A stretch of 64,000 nt of DNA, from the NCBI GenBank assembly GCA_016630905.1, contig WBMQ01000005.1:1178001-1242000 (forward strand), in the 5' to 3' direction. The first letter of the stretch is position 1, and each line of letters starts with the position of its first letter. This document shows, piece after piece, positions 1-11,182 of the stretch. This DNA is from Capillidium heterosporum (taxonomy: Eukaryota > Entomophthoromycota > Entomophthoromycetes > Entomophthorales > Capillidiaceae). Position numbers and translations under genes: made by a program. The notes beneath the pieces were generated by a model, which had not been told where the DNA came from, did not search any database, and saw only the letters and a list, made by a program, of their open reading frames with translations.

Positions 1-2076
1 TCTCCTGTATCGTGATTGATGAAGCCCATCGTGCTATCGGTGAGTTTGCATCAGCCCAGGTCGTTCAGAAGCTCTACAAGGGAAACCCTTTGATACGCAT
101 TCTAGCCTTATCAGCCACACCAGGTAGCACTATTCAAAAAGTACAATCTGTGATTCAGAACCTGTTCATATCGAAGATCGAGTTTCGACTGGAATCGTCT
201 CCCTGACTATTCAACCCTACACCTTCGACAAGGTTACTGAGGAAGTTATCGTATCTTTAAGCCCGTTGATGAGGCGGTTTGAGGACGGCTTTAAGAACTT
301 GATGGCACCGTATATAACTAAATTGCACAAACATGGTGCGCTGTTCTCATCCGACGTCAATTCTGTGCATCGGTACGCTCTATTGCAGGCACGTCAACAA
401 TTCCGAACTTATTCACTCGATCGCCCCAAATTTATAAAGAACCAAATAGAGGGATACTTTGCCATAAGCTTCTCTTTATGTTCTTACCTGGAGCACCTGG
501 TAAAGTATGGATTAGGGTCCTTCTACTCGCAGATCGTAGCTTGGAGGGAATCTACTGAATACTCACCCTACCGCGCTGAGTGCATCAAGAATCCGAACTT
601 CATCTCCATGGTCGAAGAGTTGGGTAAATTGATCAACAGTCCCGACTTTTTAACTTCGATGGAATCGCACCCCAAGTTGAAGACCATGTACCAGTACATC
701 GCTGAATACTTTGTCAAGTTGAGTGGGGAGGAGAAGGCCAAATCTAAGGTCATGGTTTTCGCCCAGTTTCGTGAACCGGTCGAGGAGATTGTGCAGACAT
801 TGCGACTAAACCCCGACATCCGGCCATCTGCTTTTATTGGGAGAGGTGCTTCAAAGTCAGGTAAAGGGTTGAAGATGAAGGAGCAGGCTGACGTCCTTGC
901 TAAATTTAAATCAGGGAGAGTTCAACTGCCTTGTCTGTACCTCCATTGGCGAAGAGGGTTTAGATATCGGGGAAGTCGATTTGATTGTATGTTTCGACTC
1001 CAACAGTTCACCTATACGGCTGCTGCAACGAATTGGCCGTACAGGAAGACGTCGCGAAGGGAAGGTATGCATGCTGTTGACTGAAGGGAAGGAGGTTCGA
1101 GCCTTTCACAACTCCAAGCGGACGCACCGAACCATCTTGGATTCCATAGCTGAGAATAGTATGATGATGTATGGCGAAAACCCCCGAATGCTGCCCAAAG
1201 GTACCGTACCCAAGTGCGAGAAGGTGTGTATAGAAGTGAAAAAATACGTCGACCCACTCGATGCTTTCAGATTGAACAAGGCCAAGAAGAATGACAAATC
1301 AGCCAGTTTCCGATTGGATGCCAGTCAGAGGCTACATCTACTGAAGATCTTTGGACACAGTAAGCCGGGTAAGTTGAGAGTCAACAGGTGGCCTGAGAAG
1401 CAGTTGAAACTGGATGATACCTTCCAGATCAAGCACTCCAAGCGGACGCAGGATTTTGTAAAGTTGATGCAGAAATTCCAAGACTTTAAATCTAGAGGGG
1501 TGGAGTTCGATATGACGCCTATTGAAAGTCAAAGGGATACTTATCATGACCGAAATGAACTCGAGTTGCTGGAACAGAATTCGCAGCTTTTGCGAGAGAG
1601 TTCAAGTAGGATGTTCAATTCGGACTTTGACTTTGACGCCCAGTTCTCCCGACCGAAGCAATCCAAGTTGACTAAGGAGCGTAAGAGTAAAGAGTTGGAT
1701 GCCAGCTGGAGCAACACGAGGGAGCTGATGGAGCTAGATGACATGATGGGGTTGAACAGTCAGAGGCATGAAATATCGCACGTCGATATGGACTTTTCTT
1801 TCAGTCTGACGAAGGACGACGGTTCACCTGGGTTTAATTTGGCGGCATCATCACCTGGTGTTTGGTTAGAGGAAGCGCCTAACCTTGAACTTCGACCCCA
1901 GTCTCAACTTCAACAAACCCAAGGTCCAATTTCCCAGTCCCAACTTCAATCACTTGAATCGGAAACCCAAACCTAAGATGAGGAAGCGGGACTTGGATGC
2001 TCGGATTAACGACTACTTAGGACGGTTAGAATCTCTAACCAAACTGGATGATCCGGATGATGAGGCTGATAGGTAG
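1..2076 (+). CDS. MPH1: MPH1/FANCM-family DNA helicase, 3' part, frame broken
   Basis: The 5' end lies outside the window. The visible part starts at the DEAH box (VIDEAHRA) and motif III (LALSATPG), continues through the helicase linker and reaches motifs V and VI (SIGEEGLDIGE, QRIGRTGRR). These are typical of FANCM/Mph1, 3'-5' helicases that remodel stalled forks and D-loops in the nucleus. The frame is interrupted. Near 204-208 two extra T's split SSP from the conserved DIxxY. At 917 one extra base splits FKSG from EFNCLV. Near 1974 a TAA could be bypassed by one more +1 step into a charged tail ending at 2076. Without that last step the protein stops at 1976. The C-terminal 250 residues are Gln/Ser/Leu-rich and unconserved. 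Family assignment is firm; intactness of the gene is not. Confidence 0.85.
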
Positions 2077-2722
2077 TTTGATCAACAGGCTCCCTAGGAC
2101 CGACGGCTTTGGAACTATGAGTCCGATTTAGTCATTGCTATGTCACTTTGCTGATGCTTTTGATATTAAACCTTAGTAAATATATGTTTTTAGATGCTGA
2201 TTTTAATAAATACTTTGACAAACCCGTTAGGAAAGCTGTACTAGGATATATAAAGATAACTTTGTTTTGAATTTTATAAATTTAGAAGCTGGATCGACAC
2301 CTGTTAGTATTTATTAATTTTTTTATTTCCAAGTTTATATATCTCCATTTTTCTTGTCCAACTTTTTTAAACGATAGTTTTTATATAGAATCGCTGTATA
2401 GATAGCTCTTTGCCTCACGAACTTGATACGGAATTATAGATAAAATCCATCATCTTATAAACAGTTTGATGGTTCTGGCTGTCAGGATGGGTAGGTGGGA
2501 GAACCTGCCAGGACCAACAGATGCTTTTTCAGCGTGTATTTAGTGAAATTTGAGAAGTCTGAGATATGCTTCAACTTAACTTAGCTTCTACTGTAATGGT
2601 ATGTAAAGTTTATTTATCAACTTCGAGTAGCTTTTGAAAAGGTATATGGAATAATTAATTGATAAAATATGTTACTAAATGATATGGTTTTACAATGTAT
2701 AAAAGCAGGCTTGCCATGTTTA
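2077..2722. other. Intergenic, AT-rich
   Basis: Spacer between the convergent helicase and inactive protease genes. It should hold both 3' UTRs; I see no coding frame, RNA gene or repeat in it. Confidence 0.6.
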
Positions 2723-3499
2723 TTACAAATTTTCCTTTATGAAGTCGGCAATGGCATGGATGTTGGTAAATACACCTGGCTTGTTTTTCAAACTACATTC
2801 CTTAGTATTAGATAGTATGCCCACCAAAATCACCTGATTATTATCTTCGATGAATAATGGTCCTCCAACGTTATTCTCACATGATGGTTTACCACCCTCT
2901 GGGAACCCAGCACAGAACTGAGTCTTGGTGTTGAGATCCTTAACCATTCGTTTACAATAACTGATATTATAGATAGGGTACTTGGCTTCAGCAAGGTTTC
3001 GGACTTCGCTATGGGAACTACAAAGATTCCCCCAGCCTATGGATTTAAATAGAGTTCCGTCAGCTGTAGCCCATTTACCAGTATCTAAGTGGATAGGTAT
3101 GTGTGTCTCCCAAATAGCGGAGATCTTCCAGATGGATACGTCATAGGCACCGGTGTTAGAATTATATTTAGGGTGGGACTTTCGCATCAATACTTTGTAG
3201 GAGTAACCACCGCCCGATTCAGAAGTTTTGGAAATATCATGACGATGTATGGCTGCCTTCCAGCTTGAGGTCGATCCAATTATGCAGCTAGCCGAGGAAA
3301 TAACCGTGTTTCCATTCATTAAGGTCCCACCACACGCATGTTTTCCGTTATACTGGAGGGATACCATGAATGGGTACTTGAACTTGGGAGAAACTTCATA
3401 ATTTCCAATCAAACCTCCTCCTTTAGGTCTGAAGACCAGTTCGGTTTGAATGAGTAATAGAGTCGAGGCAAAGAAAGTTAGTTGGATTAAGCTTTTCAT
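2723..3499 (-). CDS. Secreted inactive serine protease homolog (trypsin fold)
   Basis: About 258 residues, one exon. The start was set at MKSLIQ to match the neighbouring trypsins; an upstream in-frame Met at 3520 is less likely. A hydrophobic signal peptide is followed by a chymotrypsin-fold domain recognisable along its length (YEVSPKFKYP, CGGTL, YDVSIWKI, TQFCAGFPEGGK). The catalytic residues are lost: the active-site His is Ser (ISSASC for ISAAHC), the catalytic Ser is Val (ENNVGGPL for GDSGGPL) and the specificity Asp six residues before it is Pro. The activation site RIVGG has become GLIGN, so no normal zymogen cleavage is expected. The Asp of the triad remains. The frame is intact over the full length, which argues for a maintained pseudoenzyme (binding protein, inhibitor or decoy) rather than a pseudogene. 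The promoter elements shared by the four trypsins are not seen upstream. Confidence 0.85.
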   Translation of the reverse strand: MKSLIQLTFFASTLLLIQTELVFRPKGGGLIGNYEVSPKFKYPFMVSLQYNGKHACGGTLMNGNTVISSASCIIGSTSSWKAAIHRHDISKTSESGGGYSYKVLMRKSHPKYNSNTGAYDVSIWKISAIWETHIPIHLDTGKWATADGTLFKSIGWGNLCSSHSEVRNLAEAKYPIYNISYCKRMVKDLNTKTQFCAGFPEGGKPSCENNVGGPLFIEDNNQVILVGILSNTKECSLKNKPGVFTNIHAIADFIKENL

Positions 3500-4618
3500 T
3501 TTTTGATAAAATAAACCCAAATGTTGAAACTAGCTTTGTTGTTCAAAGACCCTTGTACTAAATATAGGTATTTTCTGCCAAGATTGAAATGAGGGCAATG
3601 TGACCATAGAAAGCATCTGATTCGAAATTATAAAGTTTTAGCTGACTAGGCCGATGCAATTGGGTTACATGCTCAACTTCATTTTCAAGAACACATCTTG
3701 CAATATGAAGTGCAGTAACCCATTTGGAAGAACTATCCGATCCATAAAAGCGCATATAGTCGTAGTAAATCTAGTTTGCGATGTGATGAAGCAAGGTTTT
3801 TATAATTAATTGAAAACCCCTGGTCAACATTATTATCTTTAAACATTTTGAACATATCTTCGATACCTGTATACACCGGTTGTTGTCAATTTAAATTAGA
3901 AATAGTTTTAGATGTAAATGATAATAGCTTTTAGTACTCGGGTACGGAATATCCGTCAATATATATATGCATATTAAAAGAAAGCATGACAATCAACTAT
4001 ATTATCAAAAAAGAAATATATATTAAAAGTATTATTTACTTATGGAAGCCAGATTTAGTCATTTTAGTAGAGTATTTGTAGCTTTATGAGCATATAAAAT
4101 CTTTTATAGGAGCGAAATGCTGCATTCAAAGATACATGTTCAACTTATAAGACACTCTTTACTAAGTTTTAACTTTTATAGTTGAAATAAAAACTCTTTG
4201 CTCGGAAGGGAAGCTTAAGTTCGGTATAATGTATAAGTTTTATATATATAGTTAAATGTATTATAGACTATGTTTGTTTAGAAGTTGAAAGTATCTGAAC
4301 TTTGAATCAAAATACATTAGTTATGTTGCTATATATATTTATAGACAAGCATTCATTTAATAGGCAATGATATCTTGTATCTCTTAAAAATATACCTATA
4401 TATTTAAACCAATACAGATAATTGTATATGCTTTATTAACAGAACTTATGTTTGAATTTGATGAAAATCTAAAGGAACGTCAAAATAGAACAGTAATATA
4501 CCTATACTTGAAATCACTAAGTAAACTCTAAAGTATATATTCAACTACAAATATAATCACACAAGTATATATAAATGAAAAAGTATTATTCTTAAAAAGT
4601 TTATTGCAAAAATTCCAC
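3500..4618. other. Intergenic, AT-rich
   Basis: Spacer between the inactive protease and trypsin 1. A 65-codon minus-strand ATG frame at 3558-3755 has no recognisable homology and I do not call it. The rest is very AT-rich without visible structure. Confidence 0.5.
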
Positions 4619-5392
4619 TTACTGGGAGTTTTGGTTGATCCAGGTAGCGACGGCACCGGCAGCAGTGTAGACACCAGGGTATCCCTTGAGGGCGCAGCCC
4701 TGACCCCAGGAGACAATACCAACAAGGGTGGGGACATTGTTGTCTTCAATGAAGAGGGGACCTCCAGAGTCACCTTGGCAGGAGTCTTTACCACCTTCGG
4801 GGAATCCAGCGCAGAACTGGGTCTTGGTGTCCAAAGTGGAGTAGACCTTCTTGCAGCTGGCCAAGTTGAAGACGGGGACCTTGACTTCCAAAAGCTTCTT
4901 GGAGATGGAGCCACCCGAGGAGGTAGTACCCCAACCAATGACCTTGAGTAAAGTACCGTCGGCAGCAGCCCATTTGCCACTGTCCAAAGCTACACCGGTG
5001 GAAGGACCAGCAGGAGCAGCAATCTTCCAGATGGCGACATCGTAGGCGTTGGTGGAGCTAGAGTACTGGGGATGGGATTTGCGGCTGGTGACGGCGTAGG
5101 TGGCACCTCCACCAACTTCGGTACCGGAGGTGATGTCGTGGCGCTTCAAGGCAGCCTTCCAGCTGGAGTTGGAGCCGATGACACAGTGAGCAGCAGAGAT
5201 GACGGTGTTGCCGTTGTATAAGGTACCACCGCAGGAGTGGCTACCACCGTACTGGAGAGATACCATCCAAGGGTACTTGAACTTGGGGGAAACTTCGTAA
5301 CCACCAACGATACGACCTTCGGGCATCTTGAATGGAGGCTCGTTCTGAGCGGCGACTAAACTGAGTAAAGCTAAAGCGATGAAGCTCTTCAT
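4619..5392 (-). CDS. Secreted trypsin-like serine protease 1
   Basis: 257 residues, single exon, S1 family. A signal peptide (MKSFIALALLSLVAAQ) and short propeptide end at the activation site R27-IVGG. Catalytic triad: His69 (SAAHC), Asp118 (AYDVAIW) and Ser209 (GDSGGP). Asp203, six residues before the Ser, and the downstream SWGQGC loop predict trypsin specificity, that is cleavage after Lys/Arg. Cysteines pair as in fungal/insect trypsins. The start was chosen at MKSF because all paralogs begin there; a Met nine codons upstream is in frame. Likely role is extracellular protein digestion, for example of host cuticle or haemolymph proteins; this is inferred from the family. First of three near-identical tandem copies on this strand. 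Confidence 0.95.
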   Translation of the reverse strand: MKSFIALALLSLVAAQNEPPFKMPEGRIVGGYEVSPKFKYPWMVSLQYGGSHSCGGTLYNGNTVISAAHCVIGSNSSWKAALKRHDITSGTEVGGGATYAVTSRKSHPQYSSSTNAYDVAIWKIAAPAGPSTGVALDSGKWAAADGTLLKVIGWGTTSSGGSISKKLLEVKVPVFNLASCKKVYSTLDTKTQFCAGFPEGGKDSCQGDSGGPLFIEDNNVPTLVGIVSWGQGCALKGYPGVYTAAGAVATWINQNSQ

Positions 5393-5437
5393 TTTGTTGT
5401 TGTTGGCTGTATACTCCAAATTTGAGGAGATTTGAGC

Positions 5438-5514
5438 TATATTTATACTATTGGCAACATTAGAAGGTTAGATAGCCTTCAAGTCGAAAGGTATCATACT
5501 CAAGTTCATTTGAC
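5438..5514 (-). promoter_or_regulatory. Trypsin 1 promoter: TATA box and GTCAAATG element
   Basis: On the minus strand a TATAAATATAG box (5438-5449) lies about 46-57 bp before the ATG, and GTCAAATG (5507-5514) about 115 bp before it. The same pair at similar spacing precedes the other three active trypsins. Confidence 0.55.
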
Positions 5515-6871
5515 TTGATTCAGTACCTGCTTATCTATCAACATATTGAAAGCAAAGTTAAAAGCTAGCCACTTGACTGACCTTTTATCAGGTTGCGTCA
5601 GATCATACTTTCCTATACACTATTTCAAAGATGTGAGATGCATGGCAGATTCACAAACATGTTTTTAGTTAGCCAATTTTAATCTGCTAATCAGACTTGA
5701 AATTATAATGTTTGGATGTGATCAAAAAGGAGCTTGATAGCGTCATGCTACCAATTTTTTAACCTTTTGGGTTAGATATGTCAAAGCTTCGCCAAAGCAA
5801 TGACCTTTCCATATATTAGCATATATTTCAAAGGTAGGATGATCAATATATATCGGTATTCACTCGGCTATAATGTGATATAAGTTTTCATTCAAAAGAC
5901 TTGGTGAACCTATCTAATATTTGACATATGCCGGTTCAAAATATTTACCGGGAAGCTTTATAGGTAGTCTAGAACACTATATGATCGCAAAGCTTTATAA
6001 GCCAAATTAGAAATCAAAATTTATCGAGGCACTACTAGATTTTAAGCCAGCCTACATATTTCTTATTAGAATCGGAAGCTTTACAGTTTCCTCATCGGTA
6101 TAGCACAAAGGAAACTAAGCAGCACATGACAACCATTCGTAAGAAGCCTCCTATACCAGGGTTTAAAAACATCACTGTCATCAAGTTTTCTCAATAGCTT
6201 GACCTTGGTGGTGAGTTGAAGACGGGACGGAGCCCACTTTACCTCCGCTGTTCAGATGCTTCGTCACTTGATGCATAGAGTGGTAGTAAATAGGATGGGC
6301 GTACCTACCTAATTTGGTCAATATATTTTAAATATATTAATATCCAGTAGATGTTATCAAACCAAGTACTGATATTTTTAGATCAAGAAATTTCAAAAAG
6401 ACAATAGGTATGTAAATTTTGGCTTATAGTATCCAATAAAAATATTATGTTATAGAAATTTTATTAGAAAGACGAACTTTCCATTTTGAGAAAGTACTTG
6501 TACATTGAAATGGTCAAATTATATATAATTATATAATATATATCAAAAACAAAACAATTACTTTATAAATAAATGTTTTTATTTATATATAGTTTATTAC
6601 CATTATATGTGTCCATATCAATACCAGAAAGGTACAGAAGGCAACTTTAATACAAATGATTCACAAATAAACTATAGCTCAGAATTTTAGATTTTTAGGA
6701 ATACATTAAAATATATATTATAATCCGAATTATTAGAAAATATAGTAAAATTATAAAAATTTAATCAATGTATATAAATTAATATCCAAAATTTTAGTAT
6801 GATAGTACACTAGCATTAAGCTATAAAATATATCTAAGCTGAACATCTGATTGAAAAAGATTATAGTTTTA
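5515..6871. other. Intergenic, AT-rich
   Basis: Region upstream of trypsin 1 and downstream of trypsin 2. No coding frame; long AT tracts, especially 6300-6850. Confidence 0.5.
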
Positions 6872-7645
6872 TTATTGAGAGTTCTGGTTGATCCAAGTGG
6901 CGACGGCACCGGCAGCAGTGTAGACACCAGGGTATCCCTTGAGAGCACAGCCCTGACCCCAACTGACAATACCGACGAGGGTAGGGACATTGTTGTCTTC
7001 AATGAAGAGGGGACCTCCAGAGTCACCTTGGCAAGAGTCTTTACCGCCTTCAGGTAATCCAGCGCAGAACTGAGTGGCGGTGTCAAGGATGTCATAGACC
7101 TTCTTGCACTGATCGATGTTAAAGACAGGAACCTTGACCTCCAACAACTTCTTGGAGAGCGATCCTCCCGAAGAGGTAGTACCCCAACCGATGACCTTGA
7201 GGTTGGTTCCGTCTGCAGCGGCCCACTTACCAGAGTCCAAGGCTACACCGGTGGAGGGACCAGCAGGGGCAGCGATCTTCCAAATACTGACGTCGTAAGC
7301 GTTAGTATTTTCGTCGTACTGGGGATGGGCGATACGCTTGGTGACAGCGTAGGTTTTACCGCCACCGACTTCAGTACCGGAGGTGATGTCGTGACGTTTC
7401 AAGGCAGCTTTCCAGCTGGAGTTGGAGCCGATGACACAGTGAGCAGCAGAGATGACGGTGTTGCCGTTGTATAAGGTACCACCGCAGGAGTGGCTACCAC
7501 CGTACTGGAGAGATACCATCCAAGGGTACTTGAACTTGGGGGAAACTTCGTAACCACCAACGATACGACCTTCGGGCATCTTGAATGGAGGCTCGTTCTG
7601 AGCGGCGACTAAACCGAGTGAAGCTAAAGCGATGAAACTCTTCAT
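6872..7645 (-). CDS. Secreted trypsin-like serine protease 2
   Basis: 257 residues, single exon. Same organisation as trypsin 1: signal peptide, RIVGG activation site, SAAHC, YDVSIWKI and GDSGGP with the Asp that sets Lys/Arg specificity. The first hundred or so residues are almost identical to trypsins 1 and 3. The central part differs (KTYAVTKRIAHPQYDENTN, FNIDQCKKVYDILDTATQ) and is closer to trypsin 4 at 57.9 kb. The C-terminal 40 residues match trypsin 1 again. This patchwork suggests exchange of sequence between copies. Confidence 0.95.
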   Translation of the reverse strand: MKSFIALASLGLVAAQNEPPFKMPEGRIVGGYEVSPKFKYPWMVSLQYGGSHSCGGTLYNGNTVISAAHCVIGSNSSWKAALKRHDITSGTEVGGGKTYAVTKRIAHPQYDENTNAYDVSIWKIAAPAGPSTGVALDSGKWAAADGTNLKVIGWGTTSSGGSLSKKLLEVKVPVFNIDQCKKVYDILDTATQFCAGLPEGGKDSCQGDSGGPLFIEDNNVPTLVGIVSWGQGCALKGYPGVYTAAGAVATWINQNSQ

Positions 7646-7680
7646 TTTGGATTGTATACTCGAAATTTAGGAAAGTAGAG

Positions 7681-7760
7681 CTATATTTATACCTTTGTTA
7701 TATTTGAATTTTCTGATAAATAGGCATATTGAAAGATACCCTCTGACAGGGACATTTGAC
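7681..7760 (-). promoter_or_regulatory. Trypsin 2 promoter: TATA box and GTCAAATG element
   Basis: Minus-strand GGTATAAATATAG (7681-7693) lies about 40 bp before the ATG and GTCAAATG (7753-7760) about 108 bp before it. Confidence 0.55.
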
Positions 7761-8441
7761 CTCTATGATAGCTATATATGGATATAAATTTGGCTGAAAA
7801 TGTCTAAATTTCGTACCATTCAATACAATCTCTCATCAACTTGCATATATTTATAAACTTGCACTTTGCATTGTTGATGCTGAGGGTTGTACAGAGTTTA
7901 GATGGCTAAATTCAATACATTTAGTCTTCTAAAAATGAGAGAAATGGGCAGATGACGTGGCTACAAACTTAAAACCACTCTACTAATATATAAATGGATA
8001 GTCTTTTAGCAAAAACTTTTGATATATATCCATATTAGCTTGGTTTATAGTCAGTTAGAACCTGTGGCAGGAAAGGACTCAGATTGAAAGCAGTCAGATA
8101 CTTTGCTCCCAAGGTCCCGATATAAGAACATAACAAAATCAAAAAATCCTCAAATTTATATTTATCTTTGATTAACCTTCATCCATCAACTGGTAGTCAA
8201 AATAACCAACATGGTACAATTCACATAAACTTTAGTTTTTTACAATACTTAAAACTATATAATCAATTCTTGATGGCTAAGTAATAAAGGATATATCATT
8301 CAACATAAGTGTTTAAATTAGTATATAATAGCTTTAAAAACTTAAATCTACTAAATTTGCATCTATTGGTATAACTTACTGTCAAAATATAACCATTAAA
8401 ATATATAGATCACATCAAATTGAAAAGATTATACAAATTTA
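7761..8441. other. Intergenic, AT-rich
   Basis: Spacer between trypsins 2 and 3. The stretch around 7930-7990 resembles the one around 9510-9565 upstream of trypsin 3, a remnant of the duplication. No genes seen. Confidence 0.45.
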
Positions 8442-9215
8442 TTATTGAGAGTTCTGGTTAATCCAAGCAGCAACGGCGCCAGCGGAAGTGTAAACACCGG
8501 GCTTACCTTTGAGGGCACAACCCTCACCCCAGGAGACAATACCAACAAGGGTGGGGACATTGTTGTCTTCAATGAAGAGGGGACCTCCAGAGTCACCTTG
8601 GCAGGAGTCTTTGCCACCTTCGGGGAATCCGGCGCAGAACTGGGTCTTGGTGTCCAAAGTGGAGTAGACCTTCTTGCAGCTGGCCAAGTTGAAGACGGGG
8701 ACCTTGACTTCCAAAAGCTTCTTGGAGATGGAGCCACCCGAGGAGGTAGTACCCCAACCAATGACCTTGAGTAAAGTACCGTCGGCAGCAGCCCATTTGC
8801 CACTGTCCAAAGCTACACCGGTGGAGGGACCAGCGGGAGCAGCAATCTTCCAGATGGCGACATCGTAGGCACTGGTGTTGGAGTTGTACTGGGGGTGAGA
8901 GGTACGCTTAGTAACAGCGTAAGTAGCACCTCCACCAACTTCGGTACCGGAGGTGATGTCGTGACGCTTCAAGGCAGCCTTCCAGCTGGAGTTGGAGCCA
9001 ATGACACAGTGAGCAGCAGAGATGACGGTGTTGCCGTTGTATAAGGTACCACCGCAGGAGTGGCTACCACCGTACTGGAGAGATACCATCCAAGGGTACT
9101 TGAACTTGGGGGAAACTTCGTAACCACCAACGATACGACCTTCAGGCATTTTGATGGGGGCATCGTTTTGAGCGGCGACTAAACCGAGTAAAGCTAAGGC
9201 GATGAAACTCTTCAT
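8442..9215 (-). CDS. Secreted trypsin-like serine protease 3
   Basis: 257 residues, single exon. Signal peptide, RIVGG activation site, SAAHC, AYDVAIW and GDSGGP with the S1 specificity Asp are all present. The propeptide differs slightly from its neighbours (NDAPIK instead of NEPPFK). The region around VFNLASCKKVYSTLDTKTQ is identical to trypsin 1, and the C-terminal end is its own (SWGEGCALKGKPGVYTSAG). Expected to be a secreted Lys/Arg-specific endopeptidase. Confidence 0.95.
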   Translation of the reverse strand: MKSFIALALLGLVAAQNDAPIKMPEGRIVGGYEVSPKFKYPWMVSLQYGGSHSCGGTLYNGNTVISAAHCVIGSNSSWKAALKRHDITSGTEVGGGATYAVTKRTSHPQYNSNTSAYDVAIWKIAAPAGPSTGVALDSGKWAAADGTLLKVIGWGTTSSGGSISKKLLEVKVPVFNLASCKKVYSTLDTKTQFCAGFPEGGKDSCQGDSGGPLFIEDNNVPTLVGIVSWGEGCALKGKPGVYTSAGAVAAWINQNSQ

Positions 9216-9261
9216 TTTGTTGTTGTTGGATTGGATACTTGAAAATGTAGGAAAATGGAGC

Positions 9262-9338
9262 CATATTTATACTTTGTTGCAGTATACCTTTCAATAAATT
9301 TGGCATATCGATTACTACCCGCTTTCAAGACATTTGAC
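9262..9338 (-). promoter_or_regulatory. Trypsin 3 promoter: TATA box and GTCAAATG elements
   Basis: Minus-strand GTATAAATATG (9262-9272) lies about 47-57 bp and GTCAAATG (9331-9338) about 116 bp before the ATG. Two further GTCAAATG copies follow at 9364-9371 and 9394-9401. Confidence 0.55.
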
Positions 9339-9401
9339 CAGACGACATCTACAAATATATGTCCATTTGACTAAAAGTATCAAGAAATTGGACCATTTGA
9401 C

Positions 9402-11182
9402 TTGGTTTTTGATCGTCTTGCATACATATTTTTAACTTTGCACCATATCATGGTAGGTGTGGCAAAATCTGCCAGTTTAGATGGCTAAATTCCAGTCATT
9501 TTAATCTGCTAAAAAATGAGGGAACTGAACCGATAACATGACTACAGGCTTATAAACTGTTCCACTGATATCAGAAATGAAAATTTTAAAACAGAGTTTC
9601 CATATGCACCTCCATAGCAATCTGATTCTCTTATATTTTACTCCTTATTCAAATTGCGTCAGCCACTTCGACTTTTTCTTCATGAGACGATGGTCAGTGG
9701 ACGTGATCAACCTGCAACTTCAATTGAGGATGGAACCTATATTAAAATCCGGCTTTGGCGCTTATAAAGAGGAATTTATTCAAAGATATGTTTTTATCCA
9801 CTTATTCTGACCCTATCTTATACTTTATATTCAGATTTTCATACCTGGGTTACATAAAAAATTATAGCTACAAACCATCTATCAATTCAAATTATTTAAC
9901 TTGCTTACTATATCATCTATATTCCACCAACAACATGTCTTCCAATGTGACATCGATCCCAATGTTGACAAATATTTGAAAGGTCTGTCGTGATGGCTCA
10001 TCATTTACATGATTTTAAAATCTCGTCTACATTTTTGACAGGTAGGCTTCAGCAAACTTGATGAGTACACCAACACCCAGTGATATTTCGGTAATCGTAA
10101 CCTGATGGATGCAAAGTACCTGTCAAGTTGATATGTAGATCGATTGTATAGGTAGAAACATGTTTATATACGGAAAGGAGAGGCATTTTTATATCAAAAG
10201 AAATTTAAACTATCTAAAAACGCATTCATATATCAAGCCTCCATCACTTCCATTGCTAAAAAACGAATGCAACTGCTATATTTCGATCATATATTTTCTG
10301 CTGTTTATCCTTTTAAATTCTATTACATCGATCAAATTGGAGCCTGAAGTATTCATATATGAAGCTTTTTAATCGATTAGTTTTGGAGTTTGAAGTTTGA
10401 GATTTGGAGGATTTTCTATGGATAAATTGCACACTTCAAGTTGAAGTTTATAAATTTTGATTTAACCTCAGACAAAAGTTACCTTTTAATATCATAAATA
10501 AAATTTAATATATTCTCTTGTTTATTATTGTCTAACTTGTATAAAGTGAAGCCTCAGTTTATTTAAAGTTATATTTTTCCATGCTTACAGTGCAAAGAAT
10601 TTACCACCTTTTATATTACTAGCTTAAGAGTCTTTCAGCTTCTATTATTAATTTGTTGGAACTCTAGAGTGCTTTTGTATATTTTGGTTTCATTGAGAAA
10701 GCTGATATACCTGAATTCTTCCTGCTTTGAAGCCATTAAAGGGATATACCGATATTTTCTTAAATATAATATGATACTTACGACATATAAATAGTAGTAT
10801 TCTTTTGTAATAGCTTGAAATTCTAAAATAGACAATATAAATTAATCTATTGACAATTTACTAGAAAGAAAAGAGGTAGATTGTTGGAAAAAGGTAAACA
10901 CTCTATTCAACAAAAAGAAATTTAATATAGATAACTTTGAATATACCTATAACATATTTTAAAATTTAGAAATAGAGCTAATTGAAATTTAAAATAACAA
11001 TCAAATATAAAGTATTTATCATTCCAAATATAAACCTACCATTACAAGATCTAACGACTCTTTAATACCTCAAAATGAATCCTTGAATTTTTTAGTATAA
11101 AAATAATGATATTCTAACATCACACCATAACTATTATCAAGACAAAAGATTGGAATCCACTTTCTCAAAAAAATATTAAAAA
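9402..11182. other. Intergenic, AT-rich
   Basis: About 1.8 kb between trypsin 3 and the DSS4-like gene. Several open frames of 60-77 codons occur, but their composition (Tyr/Phe/Ile/Asn-rich) is what AT-rich noncoding DNA gives. No RNA gene or repeat recognised. Confidence 0.5.

Noticed and set aside
3558-3755. 65-codon ATG frame on the minus strand upstream of the inactive protease
   Set aside because: No signal peptide, no similarity to the proteases, no conserved motif; length is within chance for this region.
4604-4951. Plus-strand open frames antisense to the trypsins (also 6851-7057, 8445-8774)
   Set aside because: Shadows produced by the GC-rich codon use of the trypsins; they recur at each copy because the copies are nearly identical.
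9577-10372. Three overlapping plus-strand open frames of 70-77 codons
   Set aside because: Composition (Tyr, Phe, Ile, Asn, Ser) is that of translated AT-rich DNA, no conserved motif, no consistent splice model.
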